A DNA stretch of 64,000 nucleotides from Liolophura sinensis (Eukaryota > Mollusca > Polyplacophora > Chitonida > Chitonidae): NCBI RefSeq assembly GCF_032854445.1, contig NC_088305.1, positions 31,461,645-31,525,644 on the forward strand, written 5' to 3'. This document shows, piece by piece, positions 48,569 to 59,496 of this stretch; position 1 is the first letter of the stretch, and every line of letters starts with the position of its first letter. A model generated the notes under the pieces. The model saw only the letters and a program-made list of their open reading frames with translations. It was not told where the DNA came from and did no database searches. The position numbers were made by a program, and so were the translations under genes.

Positions 48569-49068
48569 TAATTATTCTATAATAACAATACTTTATTTTC
48601 TGAATGAGTTTAATTAGTTACAAGGCCAAGCTTCCTTGAGACCCTCATGCACACAGTAAGTTTGGAACATGTGCCAGTTAGGTACCATATATGAAGTACA
48701 GATGACCATGATATAAGATCATATATATACTGTAGTACATTACATATGTATACAATGTTATACATCACGGAAAATTCTACACTTAATCAACACAGGCATA
48801 CAAGTATTTTGACAAAATAAACACTTTCATTTTTTTTTCTTTTAGAAATCACTCTGATTTTTTAACATGTATAGGGAGTCGGTTACATAGTCTCCCCATA
48901 GAATATCTAAAAGAATGTTTATATAAGGGGCATTAGCTTTGGGTTTTGGAAGGCTGGGGTTCATGGAAGTTGTAGATCGAAGGTTAGATTCTGCCCAGTG
49001 ACAAGATACGTTTTGGGTACTGTCATGCATGTAGATACATTTGTGCCGATGGAAGAAACAACCAAGGG
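48569..49068. other. Unique AT-rich sequence
   Basis: Single-copy, nothing recognised. Confidence 0.5.
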
Positions 49069-49200
49069 CAAATTCTACATTGGTACGTGGGAAGGCCTGT
49101 CAGCAACCTGCGGATGGTTGTGGGTTTCCCCCGGGCTCTCCCCGCTTTCCACCCACGATAATGTTGGCCGCCGTCGTATAAGTGAAAATCAAATTCTACA
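49069..49200 (+). mobile_element. RUDI-like V-SINE truncated at both ends, with target-site duplication
   Basis: Only the central body is present (gtgggaaggcctgtcagcaa to gccgccgtcgtataagtgaa). The tRNA head and the whole 3' tail are missing, yet CAAATTCTACA stands on both sides (49069-49079 and 49190-49200) as a perfect 11-bp duplication. The copy was therefore inserted in this truncated form. Confidence 0.92.
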
Positions 49201-49470
49201 CTGCCTTGGTTATCTCGGCCCAACTCCATCCAAAAGCATCATACAATGATCAATACTCCCAAAAACCTTGACATAATTATCGTGCTTTCATAAAATGCCA
49301 CAAATACTTTCAGCTATTTCCCCCAAAAGTTTTGTCTACTTTATAAAACTTTCACAAGAAATCACCTAATATCTTTATATACAGCATCAGCCAATGAAAT
49401 CAATCTTCTTTAAATCCATGTAATTAGCGACAATAAAAAAAAAAAAGCGGCTTGGAGATCTGCGTGTCAA
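49201..49470. other. Unique AT-rich sequence
   Basis: Single-copy, ending in an A run at about 49435-49445. Nothing else recognised. Confidence 0.5.
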
Positions 49471-49940
49471 GAACGAACTAAGCTGATAAAGAATGAGGCT
49501 GACATAGATAAAGAGCGATACGAGATATTGATTACTGACTTACCTTCTATAGGCTTATGACAGGCTAATCTGAGACTTAGCACAACCTGGCTAAAAGCAC
49601 ATAATGCAAGAGAAATTTCTCTTCATTTTTTTTTTCCTCTCAAAAGAGGATAACTGTAAATGGTTGAGATCGATGTTTGCGACCAGACCACCCTTGAATA
49701 AATCACAACTGACAGGTTGCCCATGTGACATCTACTTCTTGACGCCTCAATTCGGTTTGTCGGTAAAAAGAGCAATGAATCTTTCCAGTTCTAATTCCCA
49801 CCTCCTAAACTGACAGACAGCGAGATGCATGGAGTGGTCCTTGGTAAAGGGGCGACAATATCACCCCTGGGTACAGGATGGCAGCCTGATGGGGTTGGGG
49901 GTATCGCCAGCCCTCTTATTCCATGAAGATGCCCCCTGAG
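49470..49940. promoter_or_regulatory. Single-copy island, possible cis-regulatory element
   Basis: Repeat-free, with GATA-type cores (gctgataaag, agataaagagc) and homeodomain-type cores (tattgattactgac, ggctaatctg). It ends in a GC-richer part (gtatcgccagccc). No recognised protein. Inference only. Confidence 0.22.
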
Positions 49941-50409
49941 CTGCCACTTCTTAGCAGGGAAATTTTCCCCATCTGTAAACTTGTGTCAGACCAGTTGGTA
50001 TCAAGTGAACATCTACCAGTTTTCTCAACTTGGAGAGATTTGTAAAAAGGTTTTCCCTAAGATAAAAAAGACTGGCACTAAATTCCGTTCCAAGAAGCAT
50101 TTTGACATGTCATGATATACTTCAGGCTATTGTAATTCCTCCCTCATGACACGCAGGATCCATCGACTTGAAACAGGCCATTATTGACATAGCCGTGACA
50201 ATTCTATCCAGCCTAGAAAAAGATATCAAAGAACAATATCAGAGGTTTTGAACCAAATGTTCCTTGAAATCAAACAACTTTTGTGAAATGCTTTTTGTAC
50301 AAAATGTCAAAGGAAAAGGTTGAGATAGATAATACGTTACCTTGGATATTTGGGAGAACAGGCAGAAACAAATCTACGCGTAAAGATTTTTTAACCGCTT
50401 TTGCAACTC
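49940..50409. other. Unique sequence
   Basis: Single-copy, nothing recognised. Confidence 0.5.
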
Positions 50410-50848
50410 TCTGAGTGTATGCCTGGGGTTTTACGTGTATGGACACGTATGCTTGGGATTTAATGTCATATGCTTGGGTTTTCATGTGGTGTTTAATGTC
50501 GTATGCTTGGGATTTAATGTCCTATGCTTGGGATTTAATGTTGTATTTAATGTCATATGCTTGGGATTTAATGTCCTATGCTTGGGATTTAATGTCATAT
50601 GCTTGGGATTTAATGTCATATTTAATGCTGTATGCTTGGGATTTAATGTCCTATACTTGGGATTTAATGTCATATTTAATGCCGTATGCTTGGGATTTAA
50701 TGTCCTATGCTTGGGATTTAATGCTGTATACTTGGGATTTAATGTCATATGCTTGGGATTTAAAGTCGTGTTTAATGTCGTATGCTTAGGATTTAATGTC
50801 ATATGCTTGGGATTTAATGTCCTATACTTGGGATTTAATGTCATATTT
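50410..50848. repeat. 21-bp minisatellite expanded from a SINE-B tail
   Basis: tatgcttgggatttaatgtc plus one base repeats about 18 times, with 14-bp inserts of the type atttaatgtcgta. The same words form the 3' tail of SINE-B elsewhere (tatgcttggggtttaac, cgtactta). The array runs straight into a SINE-B body at 50848. Frames are open on both strands because 21 is a multiple of three. Confidence 0.95.
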
Positions 50849-50965
50849 GGCAATTTTTCAGCAATACGATTAGGAGGAGTCACTAGGTGTGTGTACATAT
50901 ACTGTGTACATATACTGTGACTTTTAGTAGCAGGGCGAGTGCATGCCATGGGATCCTACATGGTG
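50840..50965 (-). mobile_element. SINE-B 3' body next to its expanded tail
   Basis: ggcaatttttcagcaatacg, aggaggagtcactaggtgtg and cagggcgagtgcatgcc match the 3' half of the SINE-B copy at 41350-41722. A 15-bp word (gtacatatactgtgt) is duplicated inside. The head half is missing. Confidence 0.85.
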
Positions 50966-51747
50966 GTAACTCTATAAATCACGTTTTAATCAAGAATTCT
51001 TATCATCATGTAGGAAAAAAGGGAAACACGATGTCACGTCACTCCTAAACCCTATGACGTTCTAAGTTTAGATGACATAGCAGGGTCTGCATGACATCAC
51101 GATGGAACAAGTACCTCCTCGCATAAAATACGTAACTTATAATGGATTTGTTAAAATTGACAACATCATGGCCGTATCAATTTTCTCTACATGTATGTGT
51201 GGAATATTTCATCCATTCTGTACATACAATTGGTCTAGTGTTTCAAGCCTTAAGGCATAACCTGTTTTGTTTTTATGTTTTACTGGTGAAACAACTCTAA
51301 AAGAATCCAAATTGGCATAAAAATAGAGCTGAAAATCCACTTTTTCATTCTGTCTGATCTCCATGTTTTTATGATTTTTCTGTTCTTCTGGCCTTTCTGA
51401 CTGTACAAATACGTCTTCAACTGGACAAGTTTTCAGCTTAGTCAACATTTTCCACAAATTAGACGATTTTCAAGATTTTATTTTTACACACTCTTTGGAT
51501 ACTGAAAACAAAATTTCGAGTTTATTTTGCCCGTAAAAACAACAATTAAAATGAGAGCAGCCTAAACATACACACCTATGATAACCAACACTTCACACAG
51601 TTTATGAGGACCCGAGTTTGCCATCAGAAAGACAAATGTGTTCTTTCATTTTTTTCCATAATGTCCTTCAGAAAGGCTGTGTTTAATGGCCACATCTCTA
51701 TCCCATGATTGTTTCACTGGCATCTGCTGAACTCACAAGTTGGCCTC

Positions 51748-51750
<3 letters not shown>
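50966..51750. other. Unique sequence with a copy of dispersed family D
   Basis: 51320-51520 matches 47960-48165 in the same orientation (ctgaaaatccactttttcat, ctgtctgatctccatg, tttttacacactctttggat). No coding sequence recognised. Confidence 0.5.
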
Positions 51751-51792
<42 letters not shown>

Positions 51793-51793
51793 C
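51751..51793. repeat. (TA)n microsatellite
   Basis: About 17 uninterrupted TA units followed by tgtatatac. The 127-codon frame crossing it (51705-52088) starts outside and has no recognisable domain. Confidence 0.98.
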
Positions 51794-52295
51794 TACCCTA
51801 AAATTTCACCCATACAAAAGCATTTTTGAAAAGAAATATAAAATGTCACAAAATACCAGTATTATTTTAGGTGTTGAAACTGAAATTTTCCAAAAGAAAA
51901 TCATCCCATGTTCCAAGAAAACTTCAGAACACCTTTCTAAACTTAAGAGAACACCCAGAAACAGGAAAACTGGGCATGTTAGTCATGGACAAAATTTATG
52001 GCTAGTTAGTGTACATGTAATATATGGAGGATATTCCATAATGAAAGTTAAATATCATAAATATTGCTCCAACGGGAAGTGGAGATGAGAACCCAGGAGA
52101 CGCGAAGCATTGGGTGGGTAATCATTTATACTCATCAGGACAACAATATTTTTGGTATCTGACTCTCACTGTGCAATATTCTATTTATTAGTTATATTTT
52201 GATAATATGATGATTTTATGTATTCAAATGTTTTCATATTGAATGTTTTCACTGCAGGCCTTCACAGACAGGTGTACAGCGTGACGTCGTGAGTG
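51794..52295. other. Unique AT-rich sequence
   Basis: Single-copy; nothing recognised beyond the unrecognised frame ending at 52088. Confidence 0.45.
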
Positions 52296-53815
52296 ACTTC
52301 TTGTATGACGACGTGTCTTGATGTATGATGCAGGGAAGAACGTTAAAGTTGACTAAGTTTGCATCACGACATCATCCCGCTGAGCTCGGATTGGAATGTC
52401 ATGATTTATGATGTAGGGAAGAACGTTAAAGTTGACTAAGCTTGCATCACGACATCATCCCGCTGAGCTCGGATTGGAATGTCATGATTTATGATGTAGG
52501 GAAGAACGTTAAAGTTGACTAAGCTTGCATCATGACATCATCCCGCTGAGCTCGGATTGGAATGTCATGATTTATGATGTAGGGAAGAACGTTAAAGTTG
52601 ACTAAGCTTGCATCACGACATCATCCCGCTGAGCTCGGATTGGAATGTCATGATGTATGATGTAGGGAAGAATGTTAAAGTTGACTAAGTTTGCATCACG
52701 ACATCATCCCGCTGAGCTCGGATTGGAATGTCATGATTTATGATGTAGGGAAGAACGTTAAAGTTGACTAAGCTTGCATCACGACATCATCCCGCTGAGC
52801 TCGGATTGGAATGTCATGATTTATGATGTAGGGAAGAACGTTAAAGTTGACTAAGCTTGCATCACGACATCATCCCGCTGAGCTCGGATTGGAATGTCAT
52901 GATTTATGATGTAGGGAAGAACGTTAAAGTTGACTAAGCTTGCATCACGACATCATCCCGCTGAGCTCGGATTGGAATGTCATGATTTATGATGTAGGGA
53001 AGAACGTTAAAGTTGACTAAGCTTGCATCACGACATCATCCCGCTGAGCTCGGATTGGAATGTCATGATTTATGATGTAGGGAAGAACGTTAAAGTTGAC
53101 TAAGCTTGCATCACGACATCATCCCGCTGAGCTCGGATTGGAATGTCATGATTTATGATGTAGGGAAGAACGTTAAAGTTGACTAAGCTTGCATCACGAC
53201 ATCATCCCGCTGAGCTCGGATTGGAATGTCATGATGTATGATGTAGGGAAGAACGTTAAAGTTGACTAAGCTTGCATCACGACATCATCCCGCTGAGCTC
53301 GGATTGGAATGTCATGATTTATGATGTAGGGAAGAACGTTAAAGTTGACTAAGCTTGCATCACGACATCATCCCGCTGAGCTCGGATTGGAATGTCATGA
53401 TTTATGATGTAGGGAAGAACGTTAAAGTTGACTAAGCTTGCATCACGACATCATCCCGCTGAGCTCGGATTGGAATGTCATGATTTATGATGTAGGGAAG
53501 AACGTTAAAGTTGACTAAGTTTGCATCACGACATCATCCCGCTGAGCTCGGATTGGAATGTCATGATGTATGATGTAGGGAAGAACGTTAAAGTTGACTA
53601 AGTTTGCATCACGACATCATCCCGCTGAGCTCCGATTGGAATGTCATGATGTATGATGTAGGGAAGAACGTTAAAGTTGACTAAGTTTGCATCACGACAT
53701 CATCCCACTGAGCTCGGATTGGAATGTCATGATGTATGATGTAGGGAAGAACGTTAAAGTTGACTAAGCTTGCATCACGACATCATCCCGCTGAGCTCGG
53801 ATTGGAATATCATAA
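52296..53815. repeat. 83-bp satellite, about 18 copies, highly uniform
   Basis: The unit tgatttatgatgtagggaag, aacgttaaagttgactaagc, ttgcatcacgacatcatccc, gctgagctcggattggaatg, tca recurs every 83 bp (gatgtaggg word at 52410, 52493 and so on). Copies differ at only a few sites (ttt/tgt after tcatga; aagctt/aagttt). Most units have one HindIII (AAGCTT) and one SacI (GAGCTC) site. ATGTCATGAT and ATCACGACAT in each unit form near-perfect inverted arms. There is no long open frame. Confidence 0.98.
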
Positions 53816-54760
53816 AACTAAACGATTAAACGTTTCTTTTTTGACATCATGGTGTGTGGATGTTCAATATCAAAGTGTAACAACAAAAGTGATATCTAAC
53901 AGAGAGATTTTTCAAATTCATCATTAAAGAAAATCCCGACCTTTCACCTTCATAAAAAGAATAAATGCATTAATCTATTTCACACACCAAACTCTCATTT
54001 ACGCCCCTTTAATTTAAAGATGTACACGTACCAGGATTAACATGTAGTCTAGAGAAGCAGATGAATGCTCACAAGAAAGCTAGCTCCTCCGTCCTCGCCC
54101 TAGTGGTGAAGAAACGCTATGCAACGTCCATACGGACAGGATGATGAATCTAACCCACGCAGAAAGCTAAGGAATATTCCAAAAGTCAGCAGATCCCAGA
54201 CAATTTGAGTGCCAATATATGACTTTGGTCGTCATGGCGATCATCTAGTGCACTTTTTCATTTATGGGAGGAATTAATTAACGGAAACATTCCTGAATCG
54301 TATGATAGATATATATCCGTATAAAAAGTTGGAGACTTTCATTATGACTATGTATATCCAGATTAATCCGTCTTCTCTATGCGGCTGTTCATCAGCTGCT
54401 CACTAACACTAGCCATCACCTATACATGTAGTACTGCGCACTTCATCCATTTACAATTGTAGAAGGGCAGGTGTTCTTGCACACAGTGATGTTTAATAAG
54501 CCTGAAAACAGTTGTTAATGTTCTACGTGTGTCGTTTGATTGTTAACTGCTTCGTTTTGACAGACACAGCCAATCACTGGTCATGATTTACTGAAACAAA
54601 CCTATGCAAGGAAATGCAAGCTAAATCTTCGGCTGGCCTTTACTTATAGTGCCATAATCAACTTCACCTACAGAAGGTAAATTAAAAAAAAAAAACGCAC
54701 GTTTTTTTTGTCTTGTACAATAAATAAAAATGCCAAAATACCCTAATACCTCAGGGGTTT
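53816..54760. other. Unique sequence
   Basis: Single-copy DNA with moderate GC near 54060-54200. No gene recognised. Confidence 0.5.
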
Positions 54761-54960
54761 TGCATATGAAAAAGCAAATTTCTGTCCAATTTATGCACCT
54801 TTCTAATTTGATTTTAAAGACAAAACTACGTTGATTGGACTGGCCAATTTTAGGGCTTCACAAAAAGTATAATTTTGTCAGTCTACACCCAATATTGTTT
54901 TCAGAATATGCTTGAATGCGAACAGGTTGAAGAATTATGGTAAAACATTTTCAGGTTTAG
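54760..54960 (+). repeat. Dispersed repeat family C, copy 1
   Basis: tttgcatatgaaaaagcaaa, gacaaaactacgttgattgg, gccaattttagggcttcaca, aaaagtataattttgtc, gaatatgcttgaa and gttgaagaatta are shared in order with 59925-60115. No coding capacity, no tRNA-like head and no tail seen. Could be part of an unknown non-autonomous element. Confidence 0.75.
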
Positions 54961-55073
54961 AAACAAAATATATACTAAATTACCTAGTGTAGGTTTACTT
55001 CTTTGAATTGTTGTATAATTCCATATCAAAGAATTTATTACTTAATATTTGATGGCAGACCACATTTACATGC

Positions 55074-55962
55074 ATTTATAATACTGACATACTGTCACAC
55101 TGTACCAGCTCATTCACATGCATGTTTAAGCAGAGCTATTTTATAATACCGACATACTGTCACACTGTAACAGCTCATTTACATGCATGTTTAAGCAGAG
55201 CTATTTTATAATACCGACATACTGTCACACTGTACCAGCTCATTTACATGCATGTTTAAGCAGAGCTATTTTATAATACCGACATACTGTCACACTGTAC
55301 CAGCTTATTTACATGCATGTTCAAGCAGATCTATTTTATAATACTGACATACTGTCACACTGTACCAGCTTATTTACATGCATGTTTAAGCAGATCTATT
55401 TCATAATACCGACATACTGTCACACTGTACTAGCTTATTTACATGCATGTTTAAGCAGATCTATTTTATAATACTGACATACTGTCACACTGTACCAGCT
55501 TATTTACATGCATGTTTAAGCAGAGCTATTTTATAATACTGACATACTGTCACACTGTAACAGCTCATTTACATGCATGTTTAAGCAGAGCTATTTTATA
55601 ATACTGACATACTGTCACACTGTACTAGCTCATTTACATGCATGTTTAAGCAGAGCTATTTTATAATACTGACATACTGTCACACTGTACCAGCTCATTT
55701 ACATGCATGTTTAAGCAGATCTATTTTATAATACTGACATACTGTCACACTGTACCAGCTTATTTACATGCATGTTTAAGCAGAGCTATTTTATAATACT
55801 GACATACTGTCACACTGTAACAGCTCATTTACATGCATGTTTAAGCAGAGCTATTTTATAATACTGACATACTGTCACACTGTACTAGCTCATTTACATG
55901 CATGTTTAAGCAGATCTATTTTATAATACCGACATACTGTCACACTGTACGAGCCGTCCATG
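55074..55962. repeat. 65-bp minisatellite, 14 copies, with higher-order structure
   Basis: gacatactg recurs every 65 bp from 55086 to 55931. Each unit holds the 10-bp palindrome ACATGCATGT. Using variant sites (accagct/aacagct/actagct, t/c, gagc/gatc), units 7-9 and 11-13 follow the same order four units apart, implying duplication of a 260-bp block. Confidence 0.97.
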
Positions 55963-56395
55963 AATTTTGCAACATTTAAGCTGGCCGGATGCTTTAACTT
56001 TAATAATTTCACACACATAATCAAGGGTGAAATAGAATGAAAATGGTAAAAAATGTAAAAGTGCATGCCTGAAAATTACCATGTCAGACAGATCCAGTGG
56101 CATAAAGCATCTGAGAATGCGGCACATTTCAGGTATGCAGGCAATTTTACATGTGTTTATATCAATACAGCTACAAGGTAAATGTACAACACACAGCAAC
56201 CTGAATCCTTACACTCTTCTAAAGCTAAAAAAGGTATTCCTCGTGTTTTATATTATTAGAATATTATTGAATATTTTAATTTAATGTTTTAAGTGGTGTC
56301 TTATGACGTACTCAAGAATATTTGCATTACATGACGCCAGCCGGAGACAGACTTGATCCCAAGATGACACAGCTCACAATAACGAACAGATGAGC
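55963..56395. other. Unique AT-rich sequence with SINE fragment
   Basis: At about 56288-56360, gtggtgtcttatgacgtact, caagaatatttgc and gacgccagccgga trace a minus-strand RUDI 3' fragment. The rest is single-copy. Confidence 0.55.
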
Positions 56396-56995
56396 ACGGA
56401 CTTCCCATGTGTGAAATCATGACGGGGTGAGCAGTTCACTCTTCTTCATCAGGCGCATTGGCCTTCTCCAGATTATCCCCAGAATAATGGGGGATCCATG
56501 TCCTATACTTGTCGTCTCGTGTCGTTCAGGCGAAAATAAATCGCGTAGCAATTACCACTGACAAGAACCAGTGTGGCGCCGGTTGCGAACACCATGCGCC
56601 TTATCATGGGCTGGTAAGTTACAACGGCAACATCAGCTCAGGCCATCGAACTGTCATGTGATTATATCGGCCAGCCCAAAACATCTGGTCTGTTGTGGAA
56701 ACGCCGATTGCGTCTGCAGTCACTCACACCAGGGGGCGACGCTAAGACGATAACCATCGATATTGAAAACTGTCGATCACATTCCAGCAGAAGACCTGCA
56801 TCAAGCTCAGAGTGAAACACATCCTGAAAATCCACCCAACACAATCTATCATGTCAACGCATTACCAGCTCAACGTGAAGATCCTTTAGCAGAACTCAGT
56901 TCTAGATTTCATCATAGGTCGCTGGACACAGAACATCCTATTTACACATTCTCTTCATCCTACACCTTAAACATGTTTAAGTAACAGAAAGCTAA
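56396..56995. promoter_or_regulatory. GC-richer single-copy island, possible regulatory element or unrecognised exon
   Basis: Clearly GC-richer than its AT-rich flanks. It contains CTGGTAAGT at about 56608-56616, a textbook splice-donor-like word, preceded in one phase by about 40 open codons. In that phase no suitable acceptor with an open frame is found. A 73-codon frame at 56763-56984 starts with TTG and is unrecognised. I cannot decide between eroded coding DNA and conserved non-coding DNA. Confidence 0.25.
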
Positions 56996-57396
56996 AAGTG
57001 CAGTTCATCATATCTAAAGCTGAGAACTATGCATAAAAATGCTTTCATTTATTTTTTTTATTTTTTTTTTATTTTTTTTTTTTTTAGATTTTTTGAAGAG
57101 TATTGAAAGGCATTTAAATATTTGATTTCTATGAGCCATACTGATGGTATCTAGGAACTCTGACGTCACATCACCTTTTTTTCCCAATGCTGACCAGAAG
57201 ACAGGAATTTTTGTGAACATTATTTCAGTAATCTTTTAATCTTGGGTGAGTTACTCCAACTCTCAGGGTCATGATTAGAGTTGGAAAATCTTCCTGCAAC
57301 TTCCTAAAATGCAAAACCTCGGCTCAATACATGCAGTACTATTGAGTTACTACCCTGAAATCTACTTTAACAGTGATTCTAATACAAGAGCTGCTT
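56996..57396. other. Unique AT-rich sequence with poly-T and family E fragment
   Basis: A T-rich run with single A interruptions spans about 57046-57088. At 57312-57375 gcaaaacctcggctcaatac, atgcagtact resembles 43036-43095. Confidence 0.5.
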
Positions 57397-57529
57397 AAAG
57401 TTCAAGATCCCCTGGGCTCTGCACGGTTTCCACACACCATAATGCTGGTCGCCATCGTATAAGTGAAATATTCTTGAGTACGGTGTAAAACACCAATCAA
57501 ATAAATAAATAAATAAATAAAGTTCAAGA
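57397..57529 (+). mobile_element. RUDI-like V-SINE, strongly 5'-truncated, with target-site duplication
   Basis: Starts within the body (cctgggctctgcacggtttc) and ends with a full tail (aaataaataaataaataaa). AAAGTTCAAGA flanks it at 57397-57407 and 57519-57529, a perfect 11-bp duplication. Confidence 0.95.
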
Positions 57530-57681
57530 CAGTCATAAGAGCTTGTCTGTAAGAGACACAATAATGCAAAACTTCAGTTCAATAACACATCACACTGTAA
57601 GTAATAAAATCATGAATTTTGTAATTTACAGTAAAAATATAAACACACAGAGCATCAATGACGGAAAATCAACATCTCCTA

Positions 57682-57760
57682 TATGTTTATTTATTTATTT
57701 CGATAGGTGTTTTACATGTACGTCGTACTTAAGAATACTTCACTTACACAACAGCAATTA
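57682..57760 (-). mobile_element. RUDI 3' fragment
   Basis: tttatttatttatttcgata, ggtgttttacatgtacgtcg and agaatacttcacttacacaa represent tail and body end on the minus strand. The remainder is lost. Confidence 0.75.
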
Positions 57761-57867
57761 CTTTTATCTTACTTTCCCTGCAGCTAGATGATGAGGCCAA
57801 TGCTCAGTGAATGACATAAGTAACGCCTGTACATTGTATTTTTGGTTACAAGCTTATACATCCAGGT

Positions 57868-58104
57868 AATTGAAGGTTTACACCCTAATCGAGAATATTT
57901 TACTTATACAAGGGTGGCTAGCATTATAATGAGAGGTAACCGGGCAGAGCCCTCAGGAACCATCCCCGAGCTGCTGCCAGACCTTCCCATGTATGAACGG
58001 AGAGGAAGTTTGCATGAACTGGACAAGAACTCATAGTGATTGCATTAGTGGGAGGCTTCTGGGTCATTGTGCTAGCACACTAACCACAAGACCAATGAGG
58101 CTCC
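57868..58104 (-). mobile_element. RUDI-like V-SINE, head present, tail eroded
   Basis: Body (ggtggctagcattataatga, accgggcagagccctcagga), B-box region (tggacaagaactcatagtga) and head (tgctagcacactaaccacaa) are readable on the minus strand. The tail A/T repeat is absent. Confidence 0.85.
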
Positions 58105-58380
58105 ATTAAGATTGCATACATATAGGTAACAAACTACTGCAAACATTACAAATATATTGAAATGATCAAAGGCATAACCAACATTCACAAAAACCTGACA
58201 TGTTTCTTCAAGTAATCATTAAACAGGAAATTTTAGTCAATGTAGTCTTCTTAAACGTCAATCATCAATCTGAAAAGTACATTTGGAAAGTATAAATGTA
58301 TAAAACTACAAATAAATGTAGTTTCACCCCAAATCCAAGAAAAGCTGAGTTACTTCAGGAAAATACAGTAAAACAGTAGA
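58105..58380. other. Unique AT-rich sequence
   Basis: Nothing recognised. Confidence 0.5.
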
Positions 58381-59030
58381 GTGAAGTTAAGACGATGAAT
58401 TCCGATCACATCTTGACGAGCACAGCCCTTCTCATGTCTAATCAGCCAGGCGTCCAATCAGGTGCGTCTTCACAATAAATGATCTCATTAGCTTCAATTA
58501 AGACACAAGTAGACTTTAATCTGGCGAGCCGTGGTCTGCGTATAAGTGGACTGATCAAGCACAGGCACTGAATTCACCTCCAATCAGCTCCTACACCATC
58601 TTTGTAATCAGAAGAAAGCTCGGTTCACGGCACAATAGTTCAATTTAGGTGAAACTGCCATGGGTGCCAATTTAAGCGACCTGAGAGCTACTTGAACTGA
58701 CGGGCCTCTTACCGAGGGACAAAGGACAGCGAACCCCTCAAGAGAGCAACTGAGGCATTGTTTGGGTGCAGAAGTGCATCAATCCCTGGTGTCCCACCAG
58801 CACAATCATCTTGAACCACCTAAAACCTGCTACATGTCGAGTCTACTGTCGGGGAATTATCATCACTTACCAATTCCTCTTGATCAGAAACCACGGCGAC
58901 GTTAATAAATGGGTTCAGCTCGAGGAACATATGTCATTATCAGAACTACGCATGATGGAGATGATCCGACTTTCCGGAGCCCTAAATTGAAATCCAATAG
59001 TCTCTTGTTAAGACTAACCAGTCATTTATT
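58380..59030. promoter_or_regulatory. Single-copy island rich in homeodomain cores, possible enhancer
   Basis: Dense in TAATCAG, CAATCAG and AATTAAG-type words: ctaatcagccaggcgtccaa at about 58439-58458, cattagcttcaattaagac, ctccaatcagctcc, gtaatcagaag. No repeat, and GC is higher than the flanks. A 74-codon frame at 58766-58990 is unrecognised. Among the islands this looks the most enhancer-like to me, but conservation is untested. Confidence 0.3.
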
Positions 59031-59496
59031 TCTCAATTAATATTAGCTAGCATGACTGCTGACTTTCTAACATAATAGTGATACAGTATTGTATCTCTTC
59101 ACATCCTAGGTTACTCTGACACTGGTAACACCCTGGTGGGCGCCAACAATTCTTATTTCCATCTAATTACATAGGGGAAATGCGGTTCGCGGATGAACTA
59201 CACTCCGTTTTTATGGGCTTATTAAATGACAATAAATTCTAGTAAACAGCAATATTTTACGACATTTATTAATACATGTAAATAAATGCCTTTCTCAAGA
59301 TCTTCATGTATTTGATTTTGTTTTTGATCTAAAGCTGTTCTGTTCAACTAAATTAGCTAAAAAGCTAAATATGAGAACTACACATGTGTGAAGTAACAAT
59401 AAATATTTTCACTTACTAGTTTTTAGCAATTTATCGAAAAATGTTAAAATCACATTCCTTTTTTATCACCAAACATTCACTTAAATAATATTTCTT
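59030..59496. other. Unique AT-rich sequence
   Basis: Nothing recognised. Confidence 0.5.

Noticed and set aside
51705-52088. 127-codon frame through the TA microsatellite
   Set aside because: The repeated Tyr-Ile section comes from (TA)n; the remainder is Lys/Ser-rich AT-driven sequence without a known domain.
56500-56620. Possible exon ending at CTGGTAAGT (about 56608-56616)
   Set aside because: The donor-like word is good, but upstream acceptors at the CAG/AG sites near 56470-56484 lead into stops in the required phases, and the peptide is not recognised.
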